Assembly: GCA_963699055.1 (NCBI GenBank)
Contig: CAVOTA010000002.1
Span: 992,001-1,056,000 of the forward strand
Reading direction: 5' to 3'
Origin: Bog-756 sp963699055
Lineage (GTDB): Bacteria > Actinomycetota > Acidimicrobiia > Acidimicrobiales > RAAP-2
Length of the DNA: 64,000 bases
Within the stretch, counting starts at the first letter, position 1, and each line of letters starts with the position of its first letter. The notes beneath the pieces were generated by a model. It was not told the origin of the DNA. It saw only the letters and a program-made list of their open reading frames with translations, and ran no database searches. The position numbers and the translations under genes were made by a program. Below are positions 18,812 through 26,541 of this stretch, piece by piece.

Positions 18812-19747
18812 GTGCGAGTCCTCGTCACCGGCGGTGCCGGGTTCATCGGCGCCAACCTCTGCCGCACCCTGGTGGACCTCCCCGGTGTCGACGGCGTGGT
18901 GGTGCTCGACGACCTCTCGACCGGGAGCGCCGCCAACCTCGACGGCGTCGACGGCGTCGAATTCCACAAGGGCTCCATCCTGGACGCCGACATCCTCGAC
19001 GCCGTCGTGCCCGGGACGACGTCGATCGTCCACCTGGCGGCCCGGCCGTCGGTGCCCCGGTCGATCACCGATCCCGAGGCCTCGAACGAGGTCAACACCA
19101 CGGGCACGCTGCGGGTGCTCGAGGCCGCCCGGCGGCACGGCGGCACCCACGTGGTGGTGGCGTCGTCCTCGTCGGTCTACGGCGCCAACCCGGTCCTGCC
19201 CAAGTCGGAGGACCTCACCCCGATGCCGGTCAGCCCGTACGCGGTCTCCAAGCTGGCCACCGAGTCGTACGCCATCGCCTACGGCCACTCGTACGGGATG
19301 CCGACCCTCGCCTTCCGCTTCTTCAACGTGTTCGGCCCGCTGCAGGCGCCGGGGCACGCCTACGCCGCCGTGATCCCGGCCTTCGTCGACGCCGCGCTGG
19401 CCGACCGGCCCCTGCCGATCCACGGCGACGGACTCCAGACCCGGGACTTCACCTACGTGGGCACCGTGTGCTCGGTGCTGGCCGACGCCGTGCTGCGCAC
19501 CGTGACCGCCGACCGTCCCGTGAACCTGGCCTTCGGTACCCGGGTGTCGCTGCTCGAGGTGGTGGCGCTGCTCGAACGTGAGCTCGGCCGCAGCCTGGCG
19601 CGCGCCCACAGCGACCCGCGGGCGGGCGACGTGCGCGACTCCCAGGCCGACCAGTCCGCGCTGGCACGCCTGTTCCCCGACGTCCGCCCGGTGGCCCTCG
19701 ACGACGGGCTCCGGGACACCATCGCCTGGTTCGAGGCGTCACGATGA
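18812..19747 (+). CDS. NAD-dependent sugar epimerase/dehydratase (extended SDR)
   Basis: 311 residues from a GTG. The NAD loop GGAGFIGA is at 7-14, the SSSSVYG catalytic-Ser strand near 118-124, and Tyr143/Lys147 in SPYAVSK. These match UDP-glucose 4-epimerase/WbpP-like enzymes that invert C4 of a UDP-hexose or UDP-uronic acid. A C4 epimerase directly after a UDP-sugar dehydrogenase suggests production of a galacturonate-type precursor, which is inference. The stop overlaps the next start as ATGA (19744-19747). Confidence 0.88.
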   Translation: MRVLVTGGAGFIGANLCRTLVDLPGVDGVVVLDDLSTGSAANLDGVDGVEFHKGSILDADILDAVVPGTTSIVHLAARPSVPRSITDPEASNEVNTTGTLRVLEAARRHGGTHVVVASSSSVYGANPVLPKSEDLTPMPVSPYAVSKLATESYAIAYGHSYGMPTLAFRFFNVFGPLQAPGHAYAAVIPAFVDAALADRPLPIHGDGLQTRDFTYVGTVCSVLADAVLRTVTADRPVNLAFGTRVSLLEVVALLERELGRSLARAHSDPRAGDVRDSQADQSALARLFPDVRPVALDDGLRDTIAWFEASR

Positions 19748-20517
19748 GCGACACCGGGACGCAGCCCGTCCCCGTGACCGCCGCCGACACCGCACCCGGC
19801 CCGTCCGGCACGCCTCCCCCCGCACCCGACCCGTCCGGCACGCCTCTCCCCGCACCCGGCCCGTCCGAGCGCGAGGCGGGACCCGTCGAGACCGTCGTCG
19901 GCTGCATCATGGTCGGGCTGGTCCTCCTCGGTGGCCTGTGGTTCCGCTCCCACCCGGGCCCGATCTTCCTCGACCACTGGGGCTTCTCCCTCGTCCATCC
20001 GGCCAACGGCAACCGCGACTGGCAGCGGATCACCGACCTCCGGTCGGTCTCGGTGCTCGTCGCCGGGTCGATCCTGGCGGCCGTGGTGGTGGTCACCCGG
20101 GACCGGTGGCGCGCCCTCGCCTGCCTGGTGGCACCCTCGGCTGCCGTCCTCCTGTCCGAGTACGTCCTCAAGCCCGACGTCGGGCGCCGCTACGCCGAGG
20201 TCCTCAGCTACCCGTCGGGTACCACGACCGTGGTCGGCTCCCTCGCCATGGCCTGGGCGCTCGCCACGCCGCGCCGGTACCGGCCGGTGGTCGCCGTCAT
20301 CGTCGCCTTCGTCGTCGGGCTCGAGTGCATGGCCGTCGTCGCCCTGCAGTGGCACTACCCGGCGGATGCGCTGGCCGGTGCCGTCTTCGGCGCCGGATTC
20401 GTCCTCCTGGCCGACGGCGTGCTCCACCTTGCGGTCGACGCGGTGCGACGGCGCAGGTCCCACCTCGGGCCCCCGGAGGCACCGGATCCCGGACCCGGCA
20501 CCACGCAGGCCGTCTGA
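19744..20517 (+). CDS. PAP2-like membrane protein with altered catalytic motifs
   Basis: 257 residues. A Pro-rich N-terminus with an in-frame repeat (PAPGPSGTP-like units, 17-41) is followed by about five hydrophobic spans. PAP2 phosphatases carry K-x6-RP, PSGH and SR-x5-H-x3-D. Here the first motif is KPDVGRRY (K143 kept, RP lost), the second is PSGT (157-160, His lost), and the third keeps H204 and D208 but not the Arg. It may have lost phosphatase activity or be a divergent subgroup. It is coupled by an ATGA overlap to the epimerase, so a role in undecaprenyl-phosphate handling is possible. Confidence 0.75.
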   Translation: MSDTGTQPVPVTAADTAPGPSGTPPPAPDPSGTPLPAPGPSEREAGPVETVVGCIMVGLVLLGGLWFRSHPGPIFLDHWGFSLVHPANGNRDWQRITDLRSVSVLVAGSILAAVVVVTRDRWRALACLVAPSAAVLLSEYVLKPDVGRRYAEVLSYPSGTTTVVGSLAMAWALATPRRYRPVVAVIVAFVVGLECMAVVALQWHYPADALAGAVFGAGFVLLADGVLHLAVDAVRRRRSHLGPPEAPDPGPGTTQAV

Positions 20518-20569
20518 CCAGGGATCCTCTCGCCGTCAACAGCTCTGGAACGGGGACAGACCCCCCGGG

Positions 20570-20575
20570 TAGGAT
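20570..20575 (+). promoter_or_regulatory. Candidate -10 box for the LuxR-type regulator
   Basis: TAGGAT matches the actinobacterial TAGRRT pattern. GGAAC at 20547-20551, about 18 bases upstream, resembles an ECF-sigma -35, but no ECF -10 accompanies it. Confidence 0.35.
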
Positions 20576-20684
20576 GGGTGGACGAAGTCCGCGGGGATGC
20601 GGAGCGCGGACGCCGGGCCGACATCGGTCCGGACCGGGCGACGGGCCAGGACGGCCCGCCACGTCACGGAGCGGGGGGCACCGG

Positions 20685-21941
20685 ATGTCGGGTGAGCAGG
20701 ACCAGGGCGAGGGCAGCGCACGCGGACCCGAGTGGTCCGGAACCGTCGCGTGGGTCGAACTCGGCTCCGCCTCCCCCATGGAGACGTCGGAGCGCACCCA
20801 CGTACTGGGCCGCGTCGTGCGTGCCGTACGGACCGACGACCACGTGTGCCCGGTCGGGATCACGACCGTCGCCGTCCACTTCGGACCGTCGGCCCGGGCC
20901 GTCCCCCTCGAGGTCCTCGGCCACCGGCTCGCCCTGGCCGTCGGGACGGGCGACGTCGCCGTCGGTGTCGCCGTACCCACGCCCGGCGAGCCGGTCCCCC
21001 TGGTCGCCCACCGTGCCCGTTCGGCGGCGCGGTCGTCCCTCCGCGCCCTGACGCGGTGCGACGGGCCGCTGCCGTCGTCCGCCGCCGTGACCGTCGACGA
21101 CGTGGCGGGCGCGCCGGGCACCGGTGTCCATGCACCCCGGGTCGGCGTGCACCGACGGACGGTCCGGCACTACCGAGGCGGCCGGACCGGCGGGGGCCCC
21201 GAGCCGTCGGCCGGTGGCGGTCAGCCCGCGCCGGACCTCGCCGGTGCCGTGTCGGGGAGGTCGCACCTGTGCGTGCTGGTGGTCGACCCCATGGCCGGCC
21301 CGGGTGGGCAGCCGGGCCTCGCCGTCCAGACCGCCCTGGCGGTGGCGACCCGACTCGGCTGCCGGGCGGCGTCGGCTGTCGTCTCCCCCGACGAGCCCCT
21401 GACCCTGACGGTCGACGGTGACGACGTGGACCTGGTGGTGGAGGTGCTGGACGGCGCCTGGGTGGGTCGCTCGCCCTCGTGGTCCGACGGCGCCTGGGGC
21501 CTGCCCGCCCGGCTGACGACCGCCTACGTCGACAAGGGCATCCCCGTGCTGGCCGTGAGCGCCGGGGCCGGGGCCGGGGCACTGGCGGCGTGCGTGGCCC
21601 ACGGCGCCCTCGCCCTGTTCGACCTCGGTCGCCTGCCCGACGCCCTGCACTCGCTCGACGAGCTCCCGCCCGACGAGGCCCGCCAGGTCGCCGAGCTGGT
21701 GCTCCCTCCCCGGTTCCGCTCGCTCCTCGAGCTGACCGCCGGGGAGCGCCGCGTGCTGTTCTACCTGACCGAGGGATGGGCGGCCCAGGACATCGCCGAC
21801 GAGCTGGTGGTGTCGCTGACCACCGTGCGCTCGCACATCCGCTCCGTCCTCCGCAAGCTCGAGGTCCGCTCGCAGCTGGCGGCGGTGGCCATCGCCAACA
21901 GCCGCGACCTCGACCACCCGGCGGTCGGCACCCACCCCTAG
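20685..21941 (+). CDS. LuxR-family transcriptional regulator with a possible degenerate GGDEF-like N-domain
   Basis: 418 residues from ATG 20685, preceded by GCGGGGGG. The C-terminal 349-405 is a clear LuxR helix-turn-helix (LTAGERRVLFYLTEGW, then TTVRSHIRSVLRKL). The rest is unusual. Residues about 19-100 follow the strand/helix order of a diguanylate cyclase (TVAWVELGS, HVLGRVVRAV, TDDHVCPVGITTVAV, DVAVGVAV), but the signature GGDEF is replaced by VGITT, so any such domain would be inactive. The middle region (about 200-340) is an unassigned alpha/beta domain. There is no receiver Asp. It follows the sugar-nucleotide operon and may control the polysaccharide genes. Confidence 0.75.
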   Translation: MSGEQDQGEGSARGPEWSGTVAWVELGSASPMETSERTHVLGRVVRAVRTDDHVCPVGITTVAVHFGPSARAVPLEVLGHRLALAVGTGDVAVGVAVPTPGEPVPLVAHRARSAARSSLRALTRCDGPLPSSAAVTVDDVAGAPGTGVHAPRVGVHRRTVRHYRGGRTGGGPEPSAGGGQPAPDLAGAVSGRSHLCVLVVDPMAGPGGQPGLAVQTALAVATRLGCRAASAVVSPDEPLTLTVDGDDVDLVVEVLDGAWVGRSPSWSDGAWGLPARLTTAYVDKGIPVLAVSAGAGAGALAACVAHGALALFDLGRLPDALHSLDELPPDEARQVAELVLPPRFRSLLELTAGERRVLFYLTEGWAAQDIADELVVSLTTVRSHIRSVLRKLEVRSQLAAVAIANSRDLDHPAVGTHP

Positions 21942-21948
21942 GGGGTGG
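21932..21948. terminator. Hairpin at the LuxR-gene stop, between convergent genes
   Basis: CCACCCC (21932-21938) and GGGGTGG (21942-21948) form a perfect 7-base-pair stem. The 3-base loop is the TAG stop itself. It is symmetric and could end transcription from both sides. Confidence 0.45.
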
Positions 21949-21957
21949 ACGCCCGGG

Positions 21958-22827
21958 TCAGTCCCGGGTCGGCGCGATGCCGCCGGCGGCCAGGCGGGCC
22001 AGCAGCTCGTACTCGGGCGCCAGCATCGAGCGCAGCCGGTCCACCTGGGCCCCGGTCAGCTCGGACCGCCGGGCGGTCACCCGGGCCCGGTGGGTACCGA
22101 GCGGCAGGTCCAGACGTGCGGCCAGGTCGCCCAGGCCGGCGGCGTAGGACTCGGTGAAGAACACGCTCGAGCACGCCGCCACCCGGTCGACGGCAACGGA
22201 CACGTCGAGGTCGGTCGAGAACGTGTGGAGCTGGCTCAGCAGGTGGCGGTCGGGGACCCGGTCCAAGAAGGTGTCGAACCCGTCGGCGGCCATCCGGCGC
22301 TCGCGTTCGGCCACCCGTCCCGGCGTGTCCGGAGTGTCCCCGACGACCAGGTAGTCGAAGTAGGAGTGCACCCGGGCCACCGGGTCCCGCAGGACCGTCA
22401 CCGTGAAGGTCCCCGGGGGGAGCGGCTGCTCCTCCACCGGGCGGTGGGCCCGGCCGAACAGGTACGCGCCCTCGGCCAGCAGGCGGCGGTGGATCGACGC
22501 GAACGCGTAGGGCCCGCTGGTCGTCCGCGCCAGGCGCGCCGCGTTGATCCGGTGCCACACGTCCATCGGGTCCTCGCCGCCGAGCGCCAGGAAGCTGAGG
22601 AACAGGCTGGTGCCGGCGGTCTTGCGGATGTGGTGGAGGTAGACCCGCCGGGACCCGTCGGGCAGGTGGTAGGCGGCGGCCAGGCGTCGGTAGGTCGGGT
22701 CGAACCGCATGGTGGCGAGGTCGCCCAGCCCCCGCACGTCGCGCACCGCCGTCCGCCACAGGCGCCCGGGACCGCGGCGACGCTGCCACCCGGGGACCGG
22801 ATCCCATGCACCGTCACCGCTGCTCAC
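21958..22827 (-). CDS. Sulfotransferase family protein
   Basis: 289 residues from a GTG. The 5'-phosphosulfate loop is at 64-76 (LHHIRKTAGTSLF), with the Lys-Thr-Ala-Gly-Thr-Ser pattern of PAPS sulfotransferases. The 3'-phosphate motif is at 146-156 (LRDPVARVHSY). No signal peptide or transmembrane span, so it acts in the cytosol, transferring sulfate from PAPS to a carbohydrate or lipid. With the partial sulfotransferase at the left edge, this makes two in one polysaccharide island. A TAGGTT -10-like box 6 bases upstream supports the start. Confidence 0.82.
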   Translation of the reverse strand: MSSGDGAWDPVPGWQRRRGPGRLWRTAVRDVRGLGDLATMRFDPTYRRLAAAYHLPDGSRRVYLHHIRKTAGTSLFLSFLALGGEDPMDVWHRINAARLARTTSGPYAFASIHRRLLAEGAYLFGRAHRPVEEQPLPPGTFTVTVLRDPVARVHSYFDYLVVGDTPDTPGRVAERERRMAADGFDTFLDRVPDRHLLSQLHTFSTDLDVSVAVDRVAACSSVFFTESYAAGLGDLAARLDLPLGTHRARVTARRSELTGAQVDRLRSMLAPEYELLARLAAGGIAPTRD

Positions 22828-22833
22828 CGGGAC

Positions 22834-22839
22834 AACCTA
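22834..22839 (-). promoter_or_regulatory. Candidate -10 box for the sulfotransferase (leaderless)
   Basis: Minus-strand TAGGTT ends 6 bases before the GTG at 22827, predicting transcription start at the start codon. Confidence 0.45.
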
Positions 22840-22880
22840 CCCGCGGCCGCATCGGGGGCCCGGCGGCGGTGGTCGACCCG

Positions 22881-22909
22881 TTGAGCACCACCGGTCCCTG
22901 TGGGATAAT
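22881..22909 (+). promoter_or_regulatory. Strong sigma-70-type promoter for the FkbH-like gene
   Basis: TTGAGC (22881-22886), a 17-base spacer, then GATAAT (22904-22909). It is among the clearest promoters in the window. Predicted start near 22916 leaves a leader of about 65 bases. Confidence 0.65.
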
Positions 22910-22980
22910 TCCGCGGTGGCAGGCACGGGTAGGTGGTCAGGGGCGCTGCCCGTCCGGTGGGCCGTCCCGGCCCCGACGCC

Positions 22981-24843
22981 ATGACGGCCCACCCGACGGA
23001 CGCCTTGGCGGCGCCGGTCAAGCTCGTCGTCTGGGACCTCGACGACACCTTCTGGCGGGGGACCCTCAGCGAGGGGCCGGTGGAGCTCGACCCGGCCCTG
23101 GTCGAGCTGGTGCGCACCCTCAACCGCAGGGGCATCGTCAACGCCATCTGCTCCAAGAACGACGAGTCCCCCGTCCGGGCCGAACTGGAGGCAGCCGGAC
23201 TGTGGGAGGAGTTCGTCTTCGCCCGGGTCGACTGGACGCCCAAGGGTCCCCGGGTGGCCGCCATCATCGAGGACGCCCAGCTCCGGCCCGAGAACGTGCT
23301 GTTCGTCGACGACCTGCCGTCCAACCTCGGCGAGGCCGCCCACTTCGCCCCGGGCCTGCAGACGGCGGGGCCCGACATCCTGCCCCAGCTGCTCGAACTG
23401 CCCCAGCTGGCCGGCAAGGACGACCACGACCTCAGCCGGCTGCGGCAGTACCGGGTGCTCGAGCGCAAACTGGTCGACCGACGGGCGGCCCAGGGCCCCC
23501 ACGAGGAGTTCCTGCGGTCGTGCGCCATCCGGGTGACCGTCCACGAGGACCCGGCGGCCGAAGTGGACCGGCTGCACGAGCTGGCCCTGCGCACCAACCA
23601 GCTCAACTTCACCAAGCGCCGTCCCACTCGTGACGAGTTCGCCGCCCTCCTGGCCGACCCCGACGTGGTGGCGGGCTACGTCGAGGTGGCGGACCGCTAC
23701 GGCGACTACGGGATCTGCGGCTTCTACGCGCTGCACCGGCCGACCGGCGTGCTCACCGACTACCTGTTCTCGTGCCGGATCCTGGGCATGGGCGTCGAAC
23801 AGTGGCTCTACGACCGCCTCGGGCGTCCCGAGCTCGAACCCGTGGGCGAGGTCGTGGCCGAGCTCACCGGGACGGTGGACTGGATCACGCTCGACGACGG
23901 GACGGCGCCCCCGGACGCACCGGTGGCGGACACCGACGGTGGCGTACGCATCGGACGCATCGGACGCATCCTCATCGTGGGCGGGTGCGACCTGAGCACC
24001 ACCGCGGACTTCCTCGGCGGCGACATCGCCACCGAGTTCGCCCACCCCGGCGACACCGGTGCCTTCGTGCACGCCGGCCACACCGAGACGCTGCGCCAGT
24101 CGGTGGCCGGGCTGGACGCCGACCGGGAGGCGCTGGTGGACCGGCTCCCGGTGGTCGACCGGGGCACCTACCGGTCGGCCGCGGTGGTGGACCCCGACTA
24201 CGACGTGCTCGTCCTCAGCGTGCTCACCGACTACACCCAGGGGCTCTACCGGCACCGCGGCACCGGACTGGTGGTCCCGTGGAACCAGTTCACGGTGGAC
24301 GTGACCGACCCGGCGCGGCGTGACCACCTGGTCCGCCGCCACGCCCGGGAGTCGATGGACGAGGCGTGGTTCGCGTGGTTCGCCGAGGAGTTCGAGCCGC
24401 TCGGCGGCATCACCCCCGGGCGGTTCCAGGAGAACATCGCCTGGCTGGCCGGCACCATCCCGTCCGACGCCTCGCTGATCCTCGTCAACGGGGCCGAGTT
24501 CCCGCTCGACGACCCGAAGGAGCCCGACCGCCACCTCCACCACCGGGTGATGAACGCCGCCCTCGACGAGGTCGTCGCCGATCTCCCGAACGCCCGGGTG
24601 TGCGACGTACGCACGTTCATCACCCACCGGGACGACTTCACCGATCACCTGCGCCACTACCGCCGCCGGTGCTACCTCACCATGGCCGAGGAGATCCGGA
24701 CCGCGGGCGCGGCCACGCTGGAGGTCCGGCCGGAGCACTGGACGGCGGCCGCCTTCACCCGGGCCTACCGGTTCGCCGGTCGCCGCAAGCTGGACGCCCG
24801 CCGCCTGGCCGGGCGGGTCCGGGGCGGCACCGGCGCGGCCTAG
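22981..24843 (+). CDS. FkbH-like HAD-IIIC protein with GNAT-like and SGNH-like parts
   Basis: 620 residues from ATG 22981. Residues 1-190 are a HAD-IIIC domain with DLDDT at 19-23 and LFVDDLPSN as motif IV. Residues about 190-290 resemble the acyltransferase-like part of FkbH (LRTNQLNFTKRRPT, YGDYGICGFY). After a linker at 322-330 (RIGRIGRIL, three 9-base DNA repeats) comes a region beginning ILIVGGCDLST that looks like an SGNH-hydrolase-type domain. In the usual FkbH order an SGNH-like domain is N-terminal, so this one looks permuted. Such proteins load three-carbon or acyl units on carriers; here the target could be an acyl substituent on the glycan. Confidence 0.78.
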   Translation: MTAHPTDALAAPVKLVVWDLDDTFWRGTLSEGPVELDPALVELVRTLNRRGIVNAICSKNDESPVRAELEAAGLWEEFVFARVDWTPKGPRVAAIIEDAQLRPENVLFVDDLPSNLGEAAHFAPGLQTAGPDILPQLLELPQLAGKDDHDLSRLRQYRVLERKLVDRRAAQGPHEEFLRSCAIRVTVHEDPAAEVDRLHELALRTNQLNFTKRRPTRDEFAALLADPDVVAGYVEVADRYGDYGICGFYALHRPTGVLTDYLFSCRILGMGVEQWLYDRLGRPELEPVGEVVAELTGTVDWITLDDGTAPPDAPVADTDGGVRIGRIGRILIVGGCDLSTTADFLGGDIATEFAHPGDTGAFVHAGHTETLRQSVAGLDADREALVDRLPVVDRGTYRSAAVVDPDYDVLVLSVLTDYTQGLYRHRGTGLVVPWNQFTVDVTDPARRDHLVRRHARESMDEAWFAWFAEEFEPLGGITPGRFQENIAWLAGTIPSDASLILVNGAEFPLDDPKEPDRHLHHRVMNAALDEVVADLPNARVCDVRTFITHRDDFTDHLRHYRRRCYLTMAEEIRTAGAATLEVRPEHWTAAAFTRAYRFAGRRKLDARRLAGRVRGGTGAA

Positions 24844-25394
24844 CAGCCCGTGTGGACCACGAAGGCCTTGACCAGCGACGCCCACTCGTAGGCGACGTCG
24901 TAGAGGAGCGTCGTCCCGTGGGCGCTGACGGGCACCACCACCAGGCGGATCGGACTGCACCGGCGGAAGAGCAGCCGGGCCCGCGTGGCCTGGTCGCGTT
25001 CGGGCACCATCAGCAGCGAGGTCCAGTGCATCCGGGCCGCCTCCCGGGCCGCGTACTCGACCTCCCCCCGGGTGTCGAGGGGGTCGGCCCGGAAGCACAC
25101 CACGTCGATGCCGGGACGGGCCGTCGGGCACGGTGCGGGCGGATAGCCGCCGAGAGAGATCAGGACCACCCGGGCGTAGCCCTGCTCGGCCAGGGACACG
25201 GCCTCCTTGGCCCGCAGGTGGCCGGGATCGCCCCCGAGCGCCACGATGGCGTCGACGTGGGCCGGGGCGTCGGTCGGCGGCCACAGGAACAGCCGGGCGG
25301 TGGCGGCCACCAGCACCACGGCCACCACGCCGGCGACCACCGCGGCCCAGGGCAGCGCCCGCCGGAGGAAGCTGCGGGGTCCGTCCGCGCTCAC
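24840..25394 (-). CDS. DUF218 (YdcF/SanA-like) membrane-anchored protein
   Basis: 184 residues from a GTG that overlaps the preceding stop as GTGA (25391-25394). An N-terminal span (WAAVVAGVVAVVLVAATARLF) anchors it, with the DUF218 fold outside: HVDAIVALGGDPGHLRAKEA then GYARVVLISLGG, the usual nucleotide-like binding loops. A Cys pair in the middle may form a disulfide. DUF218 proteins affect envelope glycan and lipid-carrier recycling in other bacteria. An ATG at 25406 is an alternative start. The stop overlaps the convergent FkbH-like stop in one CTAG. Confidence 0.8.
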   Translation of the reverse strand: MSADGPRSFLRRALPWAAVVAGVVAVVLVAATARLFLWPPTDAPAHVDAIVALGGDPGHLRAKEAVSLAEQGYARVVLISLGGYPPAPCPTARPGIDVVCFRADPLDTRGEVEYAAREAARMHWTSLLMVPERDQATRARLLFRRCSPIRLVVVPVSAHGTTLLYDVAYEWASLVKAFVVHTGC

Positions 25395-26452
25395 CGCGCC
25401 AGGCATCCGGCGCGCTCGAGCTCGCGGCGCAGGGCGGCGAGCCGGGCCGTGCCCGTCTCGCGGTCGGGCTCCAGGTAGTTCCCCTCCGCCCACTCGTTCC
25501 ACGACTTCACCACCAGGAGCTGCTCACCCACGGGCAGCCGGGCGGCGAGCTCGAGGCCGCGGCGCACGTGGGCGGCGAACCGCTCGGGTGTGGCCCCGGT
25601 GGCCACCACGCCCTGGCGTCCGGACCTCGGGGTGTTGTCCCAGTTGGGGTACACGGCGGGCACGATGGGCCCGGTGAACTCCGGCGGTGGGTCGGCCAGG
25701 GTGTCGGCGTAGGGATAGCGGCGCGGACCGCGGGCCAGGTGCCGGGCCACCAGGCGGTCGCGCACCTTGACCTCGGTGGTGCGGGTGAACGGGTAGCGGA
25801 ACAGCACGCCGGCGTCGAACCCGTCGGCCACCTGGTCGCGGTAGGGGGACTCGCCGAGGCACGCCACCAGGTGGAGTCCGCCGAGGCCGGCGTCGGCGGC
25901 CATCGCCTGCCACGAGTCGACGAAGCGGGCGGGATCGGGCAGGCTGCCCGGCTGGTACACGAAGAACAGGGGCCGGCCACCGATGCGGACGTAGCGGGAG
26001 TCGCGGAACGCCGGCAGCAGCGACGCGAAGTGGGCCCGGTCGTCCTCGGGGCCCGGGTAGGTCTGCTCCACCAGGATCCGGTCGGGCGACCCGTGCCAGA
26101 CGCCGGACCACGTCTGGTTGGCCCACGCCGCGCAGAACGGGAAGTCCGGGTGCCCGGATGCCACCACCTCGTCGAGCGGCCGCTGGAGGAGGCGGTGCCC
26201 GGCGAACCAGTAGTGCCAGTAGCAGAACCCGGTGACCCCGTGGCGCCGGGCCAGGTCGGCCTGGGCGGCGCGGGTCTCGGGCACCCGCAGGTCGGTGAAG
26301 CCGAGGTCGGCGGGCAGGTGGGGCTGGACGTGGCCCCGGAACAGCGGGCGGGCCCGGGTGACGTTGGCCCACTCGGTGAAGCCGGGGCCCCACCACTCGT
26401 CGTTCTCGGGGATCGGATGGTACTGGGGCAGGTAGAGCGCGAGTACCTCCAT
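25391..26452 (-). CDS. GH99-like/WbsX-family glycan protein
   Basis: 353 residues. It begins MEVLALYLPQYHPIPENDEW and continues with the WGPGFTEWANVTRA segment, the signature of the WbsX family found in O-antigen and capsule clusters. TIM-barrel-like features follow, including FCYWHYWFAG, FCAAWANQTW and VKSWNEWAEGNYLEPD. The fold is related to GH99 endo-mannosidases, so it may trim or transfer glycans; biochemical proof for the family is limited. No signal peptide, so it is cytosolic. It is coupled to the DUF218 gene downstream. Confidence 0.85.
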   Translation of the reverse strand: MEVLALYLPQYHPIPENDEWWGPGFTEWANVTRARPLFRGHVQPHLPADLGFTDLRVPETRAAQADLARRHGVTGFCYWHYWFAGHRLLQRPLDEVVASGHPDFPFCAAWANQTWSGVWHGSPDRILVEQTYPGPEDDRAHFASLLPAFRDSRYVRIGGRPLFFVYQPGSLPDPARFVDSWQAMAADAGLGGLHLVACLGESPYRDQVADGFDAGVLFRYPFTRTTEVKVRDRLVARHLARGPRRYPYADTLADPPPEFTGPIVPAVYPNWDNTPRSGRQGVVATGATPERFAAHVRRGLELAARLPVGEQLLVVKSWNEWAEGNYLEPDRETGTARLAALRRELERAGCLAR

Positions 26453-26460
26453 GGGCCGAC

Positions 26461-26466
26461 ATGCTA
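26461..26466 (-). promoter_or_regulatory. Candidate -10 box for the WbsX-like gene
   Basis: Minus-strand TAGCAT ends 8 bases before the ATG at 26452, consistent with a nearly leaderless mRNA. Confidence 0.45.
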
Positions 26467-26541
26467 CCGAGCAGGGGTGTCGGCCCCCGACGGGAGGCGG
26501 CAGGCGCGGACGGGCCGGTAGGCTGGCCCGAGGAGCAGCCC

